The notes: generated from the sequence alone by a model not told the origin. A stretch of 56,654 nt of DNA from Deltaproteobacteria bacterium (GCA_016218865.1 JACRCU010000484.1:1-56654), one strand, 5' to 3'. Numbered from the stretch's first letter, positions 8,741 through 18,578 are shown. Made by a program: numbers and translations.

Positions 8741-10006
8741 GCCGGCCGACCCCGCTGGCGGCAGGAGCGTCACCACCGACTCCAGGTGTACCGTCCACAC
8801 AAAAGCATCTATCAAAGCCGCCTGTTGCACAACCCAGCCCGCCTTGCGCAGCGGGCCGAGGTCGCGCACCAGCTTGTCGAGCGCGCAGGATACGTAGATG
8901 AGCCCCGCTGGCTGCAGGCGGGCCGCCGCGGCACACACTTCGGGCGCACCCTGTCGGCCCGGATCGAGTAGCCAGATTTCGCTGGGTTGTGTGGGCAGCG
9001 CCGCGCGCTCGGCCTGGGCGCAGACCACCTCGACGCGGTCGCTCAAGCCGGCGGCCGCGACGGAGCGCCGCAGGCGTCGCACGGCGTCCACATCGGCCTC
9101 GACCGCGCGGACGCTGGCGCCCCGCTGCAGGAACATTCCGGTGAAGTTGCCGGATCCGGCATAGAATTCCTGGACGTAGCTGGGCGGCGCCAAGCCGTCG
9201 AGCGCCCGCGCAACCTGCTCCCGCAAGGCGCGGTTGCCGTGGGCACTGGCCTGGCAGAAACCGGCGGCGTCGGTGGCCACAGTTAGCGGACCGTCGACCT
9301 CGGGCAGGTCGACCTCGCCCAGGCCCCAGCGGTCGGCGTGACGGCCAATCTGCAGTTGCAGGCCGACCACGCCCAGCGCGCCGGCCAACTCGGCCGCCGG
9401 CGGCACCGCCGCACCGGTGGGACGGCCAGTCAAGTCGGCGATCACCCCCTGCCTGCCCAGCACCGCCCGCAGTTCACCGCGGTCCAGGTAAGGGCCCAGG
9501 ACGGCGCCGGCGCGGGCCCGCAGGTGCTCCAGCTCGGGCGCGAGGACCGCGCAGGCGGCGTCGGCCACCAGCACATCGGACTGGCTGCGCAAGAACCCAG
9601 CCCCCAGGCCATCTTGCCGCATGCGCAAGTGCAGGCGGGTGCGGCGGCGGTGGCCGCGCGGCTCGACCGCTGCCAGGGCGATCGCCGCGGTCGGCAGGCC
9701 CAAAGCCCGCGCCAGCTGGGCCCTTTTCCACTCGCGCTGGCGCTCGAGGTCCCAGCGCTGCAGCCCGCAACCGCCGCACTCGTCGAACACGGCACAGGCG
9801 GGGGCGCACCGCTGCGGCGACTCGGCCACGACCTGGAAGGCGCCGGCACGCAACACCCCGCGCTGCTTGGTCAATTGCTCGATGCGCAGCCGGTCGCCCG
9901 GCACGACGCCAGCGGCAAGCACCACAGGGCCATCGGGATGGCGGACGATACCGTCGCCCAGGCCCCCCAGGTCAGCGACGTCAGCCTCGAAGGGACAGTC
10001 AATCAC
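8735..10006 (-). CDS. TrmA/RlmD-family RNA (uracil-C5-)-methyltransferase
   Basis: Likely S-adenosylmethionine-dependent 5-methyluridine synthesis in 23S rRNA (RlmD-like) or a related RNA. The N-terminus has a short TRAM-like beta barrel. A Fe-S cluster motif follows, C-x5-CGGC (in CAVFDECGGC), with a further Cys in DAACAVLAP. The Rossmann methyltransferase domain shows EFYAGSGNFTG (SAM loop), LLDPGRQGAPEV (the DPPR position), YVSCALDKLVRDL with the catalytic Cys, and the terminal HLESVVTL motif. It is 423 residues from a GTG at 10006; no ATG or better start is visible just upstream. Which uracil it modifies cannot be decided from sequence alone. Confidence 0.87.
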   Translation of the reverse strand: MIDCPFEADVADLGGLGDGIVRHPDGPVVLAAGVVPGDRLRIEQLTKQRGVLRAGAFQVVAESPQRCAPACAVFDECGGCGLQRWDLERQREWKRAQLARALGLPTAAIALAAVEPRGHRRRTRLHLRMRQDGLGAGFLRSQSDVLVADAACAVLAPELEHLRARAGAVLGPYLDRGELRAVLGRQGVIADLTGRPTGAAVPPAAELAGALGVVGLQLQIGRHADRWGLGEVDLPEVDGPLTVATDAAGFCQASAHGNRALREQVARALDGLAPPSYVQEFYAGSGNFTGMFLQRGASVRAVEADVDAVRRLRRSVAAAGLSDRVEVVCAQAERAALPTQPSEIWLLDPGRQGAPEVCAAAARLQPAGLIYVSCALDKLVRDLGPLRKAGWVVQQAALIDAFVWTVHLESVVTLLPPAGSAGL

Positions 10007-10085
10007 GGTGCGATCGCCAAGGTGGAGTGGCTGCGGCGGCGAGCGTCCACGTTGGGCGGGACCTCAGCGGCAGAGGACGGACCCG

Positions 10086-11603
10086 CTAGGTCGCGCCGCG
10101 GACGCCGCCCAAAGCGTCGATGAGCCGCAGCATCTCGGTCGCGTGGGCGTCGAAGGCCTTGCGATCGCGAGCCGGCAGGGCCGGTTCCAGTACTTCGCCC
10201 AGCCCGGTCGGATCCAGATAGGCGCCGTTCTTCTTGACGCCGAAGTGCAGGTGCGGCCCAGTCGAGCGGCCAGTCGTGCCGACCTGACCGATGACCTGGC
10301 CCTTGCGCACGCTGTCGCCCGCCTTCAGGTTGGTGGCGAAGCGGTGCAAGTGCATGTATTCGGTCACGTAGCCGTCTACGTGGCGCAGACGCACCATATT
10401 GCCGGCGGCGCCAGCCCGGTGGGCCGAGACCAGCGTGCCGTCGGCCGCAGCATAGATCGGCGTGCCGGTCGCGGCCGCAAAGTCCACACCGTAGTGGGCC
10501 TTCATGCGGTGCAGGATCGGGTGCAGGCGCATCCCGAAGCCCGAGGTGCGGTTGCCCACGCGCAGCGGCTGGCGCAGGAACATCGCTTCCAAGCTCTGAC
10601 CGTCCAAGCCGAAGTAGCCGGCGGCCCCGCGCTCGTCGTCGAAGAACACGGCCGTGGTGCGCTGGCCGGCCGGAGTGCGAATGTCCACCGCCGCCACGTC
10701 CAGGTAGCGGACCAGCTGATCGCCGTCGACCAACTTGTCGACCACCAGGCGCAACTCGTCGCCGGTCTTGAGGTCCACCGCGGGATGCAGACGATCCGAA
10801 AGAATCACAGCCAGTTGCGCAGCCAGGGCCTCGCCCTCGCCGCAGCGCTGCAGCGACGCTTCCAGGCTGCCGACGATGCCGCAGCGCACGGCCTGACGCA
10901 GCAAGGTGCCCGGCATGCCGCCTTCTTCGGCTACATAGCGATCGCCGCGGCGCTCGATGGTCACGCCCTCGCCGCTCGCCGGCGCAATCACCAGGGAGTG
11001 CAGCGCGCCCGCGTCCATCACGGCCACCGGCCGCAGGCGCGCCCACAGGCGCCAGCCGGCCTGCAGGTGCTCGGGCTTGCGCAGCGTGGAATAGGCCTCG
11101 ATCACCTCGCGCTGCGCCGCGCCATTGATGTCGAGATGGGCCAGGGCCAGACCAAGGCTTTCGCCGGGTTGCACGACCCAGCTGCGGGTGCGCTCGCTGG
11201 TGGCGGCGGGCTGGGAACCGGCCATCGGCGCCTGTACGCGGGGTGCGGGGCTGGCCGCTGCCGCCGTGCCTGCAACGGCGTCGCCGCGCGCTCCGCCAGT
11301 GTGCCCCAGATCGGCATTGGCTTCGGCGGTGGCGGGCAAAGCCGCCGCAGCGTGCAGTGCCGACAGGCGCTCAAGCGGCTCCATGGGCGTCAGCTCGGGC
11401 GCAGAGTGCCACAACGACCAGAGGTTGGTGGCCACTACGCCCAGGACCACCACTGCGCCAGCCAGGCTGGGCCACAGGGCACCGCGGCCACCGCGCGCCA
11501 AGCCACGGCCAAGGGCACCGGTGCGGTAAGCGCTTGAGGTGTGGGCGATTTTCAGGGGCACTGGCACTCCAATGTGGGGGATTCGGCCGGGCGAAGGTGA
11601 CAC
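10086..11603 (-). CDS. M23-family peptidoglycan endopeptidase (MepM-like)
   Basis: This is a zinc metallopeptidase that cuts peptidoglycan cross-links or a related murein hydrolase regulator. One transmembrane or signal segment lies near residues 46-68 (SLAGAVVVLGVVATNLW), followed by a LysM-like or OapA-like stretch (VVQPGESLGLALAHL). The LytM domain is C-terminal: GMRLHPILHRMKAHYGVD (around residue 369) and GPHLHFGVKKNG (around 450) hold the His, Asp and His-x-His metal ligands, so it should be active. The GTG at 11603 gives 505 residues; a second GTG 36 bases later is an alternative start. It is followed by the methyltransferase gene after 79 bp. Confidence 0.88.
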   Translation of the reverse strand: MSPSPGRIPHIGVPVPLKIAHTSSAYRTGALGRGLARGGRGALWPSLAGAVVVLGVVATNLWSLWHSAPELTPMEPLERLSALHAAAALPATAEANADLGHTGGARGDAVAGTAAAASPAPRVQAPMAGSQPAATSERTRSWVVQPGESLGLALAHLDINGAAQREVIEAYSTLRKPEHLQAGWRLWARLRPVAVMDAGALHSLVIAPASGEGVTIERRGDRYVAEEGGMPGTLLRQAVRCGIVGSLEASLQRCGEGEALAAQLAVILSDRLHPAVDLKTGDELRLVVDKLVDGDQLVRYLDVAAVDIRTPAGQRTTAVFFDDERGAAGYFGLDGQSLEAMFLRQPLRVGNRTSGFGMRLHPILHRMKAHYGVDFAAATGTPIYAAADGTLVSAHRAGAAGNMVRLRHVDGYVTEYMHLHRFATNLKAGDSVRKGQVIGQVGTTGRSTGPHLHFGVKKNGAYLDPTGLGEVLEPALPARDRKAFDAHATEMLRLIDALGGVRGAT

Positions 11604-11770
11604 TTCTCCGACTATCTGTCAACCGCAACCCGACCTCGCGATGGGGCCGAACCGGGCAGTGATCGTCGTACTGTGGGCTCGGCGCGCACCTGTCGCCCCT
11701 TGCCGAAGGGGGGAGCGAGGCATAGGCTGCGATCAGGCGGCCGGTTCCGGCGGCCCGCGGAAGGGCGGCT

Positions 11771-14014
11771 GTGGCACAGGGACGGTCTCTGCTGAAAAAC
11801 CTGCTCCGTCATCGCATTGTCACGTCGACTTGCGCGGCGGCTGCGCTCCTGTCCCAGGGGTGCGGCGGGCCCACCAACGCGGCCACTGTGGCCGATGCAC
11901 AGGCGTCGGACGCGACTGCCGCGGGCGATTCGCTTGCAGATACCATCCTATGGACGGATTCTGGCGACGGGGACCAGGCCGCCACGGCAGACGACGGCGC
12001 GGCCACCACCGATCTGCCCGGTGATCTGGGCCCGGCCGATGCGACGGCCGACCAAGGGCCCGCACCCGATGCCGCCGCCGACGCAGACGCGGGATCCGCC
12101 CCAGACGCGGCCGCCTTGGACACGGCGCCGGACGCCGCCCCGACCGACACGGCGAGCCCGATCGCCCTGGACGGCAACTCGCCGGCCCAGTTCGGCGGCA
12201 GCCTGAACACCTGGAACGTGCTGCCCACCAGCGCCATCGTGGCGGTGGGCAAGCCGCCGTTCAAGCCCGGCCAACCGCCCAATCCCTATCCGAATTACTC
12301 GGCGGGGCTCATCGACGATCTGACCGGCGACGGCGTGGCAGACCTGCTGCTGTTTGCCCAGTCCGGCGATGCGCGGGTGGTGACCGGGCCGGTGGGCCCG
12401 AGCGCGTCCGTCGCCAAGCTGCAGGGCCAGCCAGACCAGGACCCGCGGGTCCACTCGGCGGCGCTGTGGATGCGCCCGGACGGTACCCGCTACGCGCTGT
12501 TGGCCGGCTCGCAACTGCACGCCTGGCGCTGGACGGGCAGCACTTGGGTCGACGAAGGGGAAACTTTTGGTGTGCCCGAGGCCGGTTCCAATGCCCGCCA
12601 CTGCGTGAGCACCGTCGACTTGGACAGCGACGGCCTGCTGGACCTGCTGGAGTGCCGCTACCAGTGCGATCCGGGCGCCGCCCACCGCGCCTGGATCGAC
12701 CGGGGCGATGGACTGCTGGTGGACAAGACCGCGACCTTTGGCCTGGTCGGCAGCGGCGCGGCCTGGAACGCCGGCGCCTTCGATCTGCACGACGACGGCC
12801 AACTGGACATCGTGTGGATGCACGACGGCTGCGCCAACCCGAACAACACCCAGGCGCTGTACGAGAACAAGGGCCGCGACGGCGCCGGGCAGGTGCTGTT
12901 CGAACGCGTGCAGCCAAACCCGCTGTTCGACTTCCCCAAGGCGCCGATGCCGTACACGTCGCCGATGGGCTGCGACAACGCTGATTTTGACGGCGACGGC
13001 CACCTGGACCTGGCGATCGCCAACGTGGGGCTGATCTATCCGCTGGAAACGGCGATGAAATACCTGATGACCGAGGATCCCGACATCCCGCGGCTGGCGC
13101 AGAACAACCTGCTGCTGCAGAAGGCGGACGGGAGCTTCAGCGACGCAGGCCTCAAGGCTGGGCTGAAGTCGCTGGTGGACCCGCAAAAGGGCCTGGACAT
13201 CACGGTATGGGGCATCGGCGCCTGGGATTTCGACCGCGACGGCTGGGTCGACTTGGCCTATGCCGCCGCGCCGGATGCCGACTCGTACGAGAACCAGCTG
13301 CGCGGGCCGATGCGGCCGCTGCTGCTGCGCAACCAGGGCAATGCCAGCTTCGTCTCGGTCAGCGACAGCCTGAACCTGCCGCAGCCGGAGCTGGCCAATA
13401 CCCTGGCCCTGGGCGATCTGGACGGCGACGGCGACCAGGACTGGGTGCTGGGGCAACTGGCCGCGCCGCCGATCGTGCTGCAAAACCAAATCACTACGCC
13501 CTTCCATGAGTTGCGCGTGCAACTGCGGGGCCGGCTAAGCAACCCGCTGGGCGTCGGCGCGCGCATCACCGTGACCGCCGGCCAGGTGGCGCGGACGCGT
13601 TTGCACGGCACCACGGGCACTTTTGCGACCCACCACCAGCTGCTGAGCGCGTTCGGCCTGGGCACAGCGACCGCAGCACAGGTCCAGGTGCGCTGGCCGT
13701 CGGGCCGGGTGCAGGATCTGGGCACGGTTGCGGCCGACCAGACGCTGAACGTCGAGGAGCCGGACACGCTGCAACTGTCGGCGCGGACGGGCAAAATCGG
13801 CACAACTTTTGAAGTGGAGCTGGGCCTGGGCGCGCAGCCGCAGGTCGAGCTGGTGCCGCCGGGGGTGCTGGCGTGGGCGTCGCCACTGCAGTGCGACAGC
13901 GCCCTGAAATGCAAAGGCAAGCTGGTTGCGCAAAACGTCGGGACGGGCTATCTCAAGCTAGCAGTGGCCGGCCAGACGCTGGCGGTGTGGCCCAAGCTGA
14001 CGGTGCTGCCCTAG
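11771..14014 (+). CDS. FG-GAP/VCBS-repeat lipoprotein with ASPIC/UnbV C-terminal domain (CRTAC1-like)
   Basis: 747 residues from a GTG start. The signal peptide ends in a lipobox (LLSQGC), so it is probably anchored in the outer membrane. Residues about 35-140 are an Asp/Ala-rich linker. At least six calcium-type loops of the form D.D.DG..D then follow: DDLTGDGVADLL, VDLDSDGLLDLL, FDLHDDGQLDIV, ADFDGDGHLDLA, WDFDRDGWVDLA and GDLDGDGDQDWV. They mark a seven-bladed beta-propeller. The UnbV domain (about 583-666) has GVGARITVTAG and VRWPSGRVQDLG. Proteins of this kind are exported and thought to bind ligands or matrix; no enzyme activity is implied. Confidence 0.87.
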   Translation: MAQGRSLLKNLLRHRIVTSTCAAAALLSQGCGGPTNAATVADAQASDATAAGDSLADTILWTDSGDGDQAATADDGAATTDLPGDLGPADATADQGPAPDAAADADAGSAPDAAALDTAPDAAPTDTASPIALDGNSPAQFGGSLNTWNVLPTSAIVAVGKPPFKPGQPPNPYPNYSAGLIDDLTGDGVADLLLFAQSGDARVVTGPVGPSASVAKLQGQPDQDPRVHSAALWMRPDGTRYALLAGSQLHAWRWTGSTWVDEGETFGVPEAGSNARHCVSTVDLDSDGLLDLLECRYQCDPGAAHRAWIDRGDGLLVDKTATFGLVGSGAAWNAGAFDLHDDGQLDIVWMHDGCANPNNTQALYENKGRDGAGQVLFERVQPNPLFDFPKAPMPYTSPMGCDNADFDGDGHLDLAIANVGLIYPLETAMKYLMTEDPDIPRLAQNNLLLQKADGSFSDAGLKAGLKSLVDPQKGLDITVWGIGAWDFDRDGWVDLAYAAAPDADSYENQLRGPMRPLLLRNQGNASFVSVSDSLNLPQPELANTLALGDLDGDGDQDWVLGQLAAPPIVLQNQITTPFHELRVQLRGRLSNPLGVGARITVTAGQVARTRLHGTTGTFATHHQLLSAFGLGTATAAQVQVRWPSGRVQDLGTVAADQTLNVEEPDTLQLSARTGKIGTTFEVELGLGAQPQVELVPPGVLAWASPLQCDSALKCKGKLVAQNVGTGYLKLAVAGQTLAVWPKLTVLP

Positions 14015-14036
14015 TCGCCAGGGCGCGAGGATTGCG

Positions 14037-15194
14037 ATGTCCCAGGAATTTGCCCAGGCTACGGTGGACGAACAGGGCCGGCCGCAGCTGCGCGTCGACG
14101 GCGGGCTGGTGGTGGCGCACACCCACCTCTACTCGGCCCTGGCGCGGGGAATGCCGCCGGCGAGCCCGCCGCCTGGCAATTTTTTCGAGATCCTGCAGCG
14201 GGTTTGGTGGCGTCTGGACCGCGCCCTGGATCGCGACGGTCTAGCGGCCGCGGCGCAGTGGGGTCTGGCCGAGGCGGTGGGACGCGGCGCCACCTGCGTC
14301 ATCGACCACCACGAATCGCCTGGGTTCATCGAGGGTTCGCTGGATGTGATCGCCGATGCGATGCAGGAACTGGGGGTGCGCGGCGCCGTGGCCTACGGCA
14401 TCACCGCCCGCAACTTCGGGTCGGCCGAGTGGCGCGCCGGTCTGGCAGAAAACATCCGATTTCTAAAGACCAATCGCCGCCCGCTGGTGCGCGGTCTGGT
14501 CGGCATCCACGCCGCCTTCACGGTGCCGGATCAGGCCCTGCGGGAAGCGGCGCAAGTGGCGCGGGATTTTGGCGTGGGCCTGCATGTGCACGTGGCCGAG
14601 GACGCCATGGATCGCGACGCGTTGGAGCGGCTGGCGGCGGCCGACGCACTGGTGCCGGGCTCGGTGTTCGGCCACGGGGTGCACGCCACGCCCGAGCAGG
14701 TGCAGCTGGCCGCCCAGAGCGGCGTGTGGTGGGTGCACAACCCGCGCTCGAACGCCATGAATCGCGTGGGCTATGCCGAGCTGGGGGCGGCGGGCGCCCA
14801 GGTGGCGCTGGGCACCGACGGTATGGACGGCGACATGCTCGCCGAGGCGCGGGCAGCCATGCAACTGAGCAGCGCGACGGGGCATTCTCTGGATCCGCTC
14901 GATCGGCTGCGCGCGGGACAGGCGCTGGCCCGGCAGCTGTTCGGTGGGTGCGACGACGCCACCGTGTTCGACTACGCGCCGCCGACGCCGCTGCACCCGG
15001 GCAACGTGGCCGGCCACCTGTTGTTCGGTCATCCGCGCGTCAGCGCCGTGCAGGTCGACGGCCGGCGCCTGACTTTGGAACACAGCGAGCTTGCAGCGAA
15101 AGTTCGCCCCGAAGCCATGCGAATGTGGCAGATCATGGCCGGTCTGCAGGCCGAGCCCGAGCATGGCCTTTTGCTGCAGCGCCTGCAAAGCTAG
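14037..15194 (+). CDS. ssnA: SsnA-like amidohydrolase-family aminohydrolase
   Basis: A metal-dependent hydrolase of the cytosine/guanine deaminase group. Metal ligands visible: His28 and His30 in AHTHLYS, His183/His185 in LHVHVAED, His213 in FGHGVH and Asp261 in LGTDGMDGD. Two stretches are hallmarks of E. coli SsnA: VWWRLDRALDRDGL and CVIDHHESPGFIEGSL. At 385 residues it is roughly 60 shorter than E. coli SsnA, and the missing part is the small N-terminal beta-sandwich. Start: ATG 14037 with GAGG seven bases upstream. The next gene is YgfK-like, the same pairing seen in the E. coli purine-catabolism cluster. The substrate is unknown; purine or hydantoin-type ring deamination is the likeliest guess. 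Confidence 0.82.
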   Translation: MSQEFAQATVDEQGRPQLRVDGGLVVAHTHLYSALARGMPPASPPPGNFFEILQRVWWRLDRALDRDGLAAAAQWGLAEAVGRGATCVIDHHESPGFIEGSLDVIADAMQELGVRGAVAYGITARNFGSAEWRAGLAENIRFLKTNRRPLVRGLVGIHAAFTVPDQALREAAQVARDFGVGLHVHVAEDAMDRDALERLAAADALVPGSVFGHGVHATPEQVQLAAQSGVWWVHNPRSNAMNRVGYAELGAAGAQVALGTDGMDGDMLAEARAAMQLSSATGHSLDPLDRLRAGQALARQLFGGCDDATVFDYAPPTPLHPGNVAGHLLFGHPRVSAVQVDGRRLTLEHSELAAKVRPEAMRMWQIMAGLQAEPEHGLLLQRLQS

Positions 15195-15227
15195 CGAGCG
15201 CCGCACCGGCACAGCGAGGACAAGCAC

Positions 15228-17144
15228 ATGGCGGAACTGCGACCGATTGGCTTGGGCGATCTGCTCGGCCGCCTGCAGCGCGAGTGGCCGAGCAAGCAGC
15301 GCCTGTTCGACATGGAAGGCGGCGATTTCTGGCGCGGTTCGCCGCTGGACCTGGGCGTGGCGGTCCACGGTCAGCGCGCCAGTACCCCGGTGGGGCCGGC
15401 GGCGGGTCCGCACAGCCAGCTGGCGCAGAACATCGCCATGGCCTGGCTGGCCGGCTCGCGGATCGTCGAGCTCAAGACGGTGCAGATCAACGATCAGCTA
15501 GTCATTCCAAGACCTTGTATCGACGTGCAGACCGTCGGCTTCAACGTCGAGTGGTCGCAGGAGCTGCGTCTGGAGCAGTCGGCTCTGGAGTACGCCAAGG
15601 CCTGGGTGCTGGTGCACGCGCTGGCGGCGTGGAACCCGCTTGGGCTCAAAACCAGCGAACTGGACACGGTCTTTGACCTGTCGGTCGGCTACTCGCTGGC
15701 CGGCGTGCAGAGCGAGCGGGTGGCGCGCTGGATCGACGGCCTGCGCGACGGCCGGGCGCTGATCGCGCAGGCCAGGCAGCAGGTCCCCAGCGAACTGCAG
15801 CACTTGGTTCAGGTGCCGGTACCGGATTGCGTGAGCCGGACCCTGACGCTGTCGACCTTCCACGGCTGCCCGGCCGACGAGATCGAGAAGATCGCCGAGC
15901 ACCTGCTGGTCGCCCACGACCTGGACGTGGTGCTCAAGCTCAACCCGACGCTGCTGGGCCACGACTTCGTCGCGCACACCCTGAACGACGTGCTGGGCTA
16001 CAAGGAACTGCGGGTGCGGCCCGACGATTTTGCCCACGACCTGCAGTGGCCCGACGCGCTGGCGCTGATCGGTCGGTTGCGCGCGGTGGCCGAGCGGCAG
16101 GGTCGCGCCCTGGGCGTCAAGGTCAGCAACACGCTGGTGGTCGAGAATCACAAGGACTTCTTCCCCAAGACCGAGAAGGTCATGTACCTGTCCGGCCAGC
16201 CGCTGCATGTGCTGACCAGCGAGCTGGGCGCCCGCGTGGATGCGGCGCTGAATCACGAAGTTCCGCTGTCGTTCTCGGCAGGTGTCGACGCGGTGAACTT
16301 CGCCGAGGTGGTGGCCTGCGGTTTCGTCCCCGTGACCGTGTGCACCGCCCTGTTGCGCCCGGGCGGCTACGGGCGGCTGCCCAAGTACCTGGCGCGGCTG
16401 CAGAGCGACATGGAGAAGCTGGGCGTGGCCGACCTGCCGGCCTATGTGGCCGCCAAGGACGCCGGCAAGCCTGGGCAATTCCTGCAGGACTACGCCAAGC
16501 GGGTGCCGACCGAGGCGCGCTACGCCGCCGCCAAGAACGCGTCGATCCCGCGGCGCTTGGCCAAGGATCTGCAGTACTTCGACTGTGTCGACTGCGGCAA
16601 GTGCGTGCCGGTGTGCCCCAACGGCGCCAACTTCGCGCTGAAGGTGATGCCGCGCCAGCTGTCGGGCGACGTGCTGGTGGTGCAGGCGTCCGGGCAGGTG
16701 ACGGTAGAGGCCGGCCCCGTGCAAGTGCTGGCCGCGGCGCGGCAATTCCTCAATTTTGCCGATGCCTGCAACGAGTGCGGCAACTGCGACGTCTTCTGCC
16801 CCGAGGTGGGCGGGCCGTACCGGGTCAAGCCGCGCTTCTTCAGCAGCGAAGCCAGCTTGCACGAGTCGCCGCACCTCGACGGGCTGTGGGCGCAGTCGGC
16901 CACGGCCGCGCTGGGGCGCATCGACGGCCAGCAGGTGCGGGTCGCGCGCGAGGGCACACACCTCCTTGTAGATGATGGGCAAATTCAGGCACGGCTCGAC
17001 GCGGCGACCGGCGCGGTGCTGTCGGCCAGCTGTGCCGAGACGGCGGCGGCGGGGCATCGGTTGCCGGCGTGGCGGGCCGCGGCGCTGGGGCTGCTCCTCG
17101 ACCTGGCGCTGCAGGAGCCGACCTCGGTGCAAGTACCGGAGTAA
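15228..17144 (+). CDS. ygfK: YgfK-like iron-sulfur oxidoreductase, short form
   Basis: 638 residues. The N-terminal 440 form a dihydroorotate-dehydrogenase-like TIM barrel as in YgfK (the E. coli putative selenate reductase subunit), with STPVGPAAGPHSQLAQN, IVELKTVQIND, TLSTFHGCPADEIEKIA and VKVSNTLVVEN. Two ferredoxin-type clusters follow: CVDCGKCVPVCP from Cys453 and CNECGNCDVFCP from Cys514. E. coli YgfK is about 1,030 residues and also carries an FAD/NAD(P)-binding domain; that domain is absent here, so an external electron partner is expected. Start ATG 15228 has GAGGA upstream and lies 33 bp after ssnA. Selenate reduction is not shown for this family member; the role may be in purine or related heterocycle metabolism. 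Confidence 0.8.
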   Translation: MAELRPIGLGDLLGRLQREWPSKQRLFDMEGGDFWRGSPLDLGVAVHGQRASTPVGPAAGPHSQLAQNIAMAWLAGSRIVELKTVQINDQLVIPRPCIDVQTVGFNVEWSQELRLEQSALEYAKAWVLVHALAAWNPLGLKTSELDTVFDLSVGYSLAGVQSERVARWIDGLRDGRALIAQARQQVPSELQHLVQVPVPDCVSRTLTLSTFHGCPADEIEKIAEHLLVAHDLDVVLKLNPTLLGHDFVAHTLNDVLGYKELRVRPDDFAHDLQWPDALALIGRLRAVAERQGRALGVKVSNTLVVENHKDFFPKTEKVMYLSGQPLHVLTSELGARVDAALNHEVPLSFSAGVDAVNFAEVVACGFVPVTVCTALLRPGGYGRLPKYLARLQSDMEKLGVADLPAYVAAKDAGKPGQFLQDYAKRVPTEARYAAAKNASIPRRLAKDLQYFDCVDCGKCVPVCPNGANFALKVMPRQLSGDVLVVQASGQVTVEAGPVQVLAAARQFLNFADACNECGNCDVFCPEVGGPYRVKPRFFSSEASLHESPHLDGLWAQSATAALGRIDGQQVRVAREGTHLLVDDGQIQARLDAATGAVLSASCAETAAAGHRLPAWRAAALGLLLDLALQEPTSVQVPE

Positions 17145-17269
17145 TTGGCTGTTCATTGGCAGTTGGCGGCGGTGCATGGCAGTGCTAGCATGGCCGGGCG
17201 GCCGCAGGGTCCGCGCGGCAGTGGCATCGGCGCAGGATCCAAGATCGGCGCAGTAGGGAAAGGTGTGGC

Positions 17270-17779
17270 ATGGTCCGGCTTCGCACGATGGCTTCCCGGT
17301 TGACGTTCCTGGCTCTTTTGGCCGGCGCGTGGCTGCTGCTGGCGGGCTTCCGGCCGTTTTCGCCGATCCAGACGGTGTGCCCCAACTGCCCGGAAAAGGG
17401 CGACAAGGTCGTGCTACCCGACGGGCGCATCCTGGTTGCCAACGTCGTCGCCAAGAATCAGGACGGCTGGGTGATCGAGCGCTACGGCGAGCTGCGCTTC
17501 GTCCAGTTCGCCGAGGTCAAGAAGGTGGAGTGGTCGGCGGGCGCCGAGCCGCGCGGCCTGGACGGCTACGACCAGATTCTGCTGAAGAACAAAGAGCAAA
17601 CCGTGTTGCACGGCACGCTGATCCAGGTAGAGGCCGGCAAGCCGATGGCGCTGCGCAGCCCGCGCGGCAACGTCTATACGGTGATCAGCTCGGCCGCACT
17701 GCTCTATTACCAGCGCGGTCAGCGGCGCGCGCCGCCCAAGGACCCGTCGGCGCCCGAAGTTCCGCACGCCGCGCCCTAA
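17270..17779 (+). CDS. small exported protein of unknown function
   Basis: 169 residues. The first 30 residues are a signal or anchor segment (LTFLALLAGAWLLLAGF). A CPNC motif follows directly after it, and then a beta-rich domain resembling a short sheet protein that handles 'genes like VLPDGRILVANVV' patterns. The tail is Pro-rich. ATG 17270 is preferred over ATG 17288 because AGGGAAAGG lies upstream at the right spacing. It sits 16 bp before coaX and may be co-transcribed with coaX and queE. I do not recognise the family. Confidence 0.75.
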   Translation: MVRLRTMASRLTFLALLAGAWLLLAGFRPFSPIQTVCPNCPEKGDKVVLPDGRILVANVVAKNQDGWVIERYGELRFVQFAEVKKVEWSAGAEPRGLDGYDQILLKNKEQTVLHGTLIQVEAGKPMALRSPRGNVYTVISSAALLYYQRGQRRAPPKDPSAPEVPHAAP

Positions 17780-17795
17780 AGGCCTGAAGTCCATC

Positions 17796-18578
17796 ATGAA
17801 AGACTTGCTCCTGACTGTGGATGTTGGCAACACCAACACCGTGCTCGGCGTCTACCGCGGCGCCGAGCTGCTCGACCACTTTCGCCTGGAAAGTCGCCGA
17901 GGTATGACCACCGACGAGGCGATGGTGCTGGTCGGCCAGCTCATGCACCACAAGGGCTACGACACCCGCGACCTGGGCGCGGCGGTGGTCGGCTCGGTAG
18001 TTCCACAATTGACCACGGTTTTCGCGGACGTATGCAGCCGAGCGCTGGGGCATCCCGCACTGGTGGTGGGGCCCGGCACCCGCACCGGCATGCCGATCCT
18101 GGTCGACAACCCCAAGGAAGTGGGCGCCGACCGCATCGTCAACGCCATAGCCGCCTTCGCCATCTACAAAGGCCCGTGCATCGTTGTGGATTTTGGCACC
18201 GCCACCACCTTCGACGTGGTGAACGCCAAGGGCCAGTACCTGGGCGGCGTGATCGTGCCGGGCATCGGCATCAGCGCCGACGCGCTCTTTGCCCGGGCGG
18301 CCAAGTTGCCGCGCGTGGAAATTACCTTGCCGCCCAGCGTGATCGGCCGCACCACCGTGCAAGCGATCCAGTCGGGGCTGGTGTACGGCTACGTGGGCCT
18401 GGTCGACGGGCTGTGCACACGGCTGCGCCAAGCGATGGGCGTGCCCGACGCGCCGGTCTGCGCCACTGGCGGGTTGGCCAACCTCATCGGCGCCGAGAGC
18501 GCCTGCATCGGCGACGTGCTGGAATTCCTTACGCTCGACGGCCTGCGCATGGTGTGGGAGCGCAACCGCGATGAGTAG
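17796..18578 (+). CDS. coaX: type III pantothenate kinase
   Basis: Phosphorylates pantothenate with ATP, the first step from vitamin B5 to coenzyme A. The ASKHA-fold signature motifs are all present: DVGNTNTVLG at residues 9-18 (phosphate loop), GADRIVNA at about 110, DFGTATTFDVV at about 132, and ATGGLA near the C-terminus. 260 residues is the normal length. Its last bases overlap the start of queE by 8 bp. The same window also carries panB and panC, about 18 kb away and on the other strand. Confidence 0.95.
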   Translation: MKDLLLTVDVGNTNTVLGVYRGAELLDHFRLESRRGMTTDEAMVLVGQLMHHKGYDTRDLGAAVVGSVVPQLTTVFADVCSRALGHPALVVGPGTRTGMPILVDNPKEVGADRIVNAIAAFAIYKGPCIVVDFGTATTFDVVNAKGQYLGGVIVPGIGISADALFARAAKLPRVEITLPPSVIGRTTVQAIQSGLVYGYVGLVDGLCTRLRQAMGVPDAPVCATGGLANLIGAESACIGDVLEFLTLDGLRMVWERNRDE

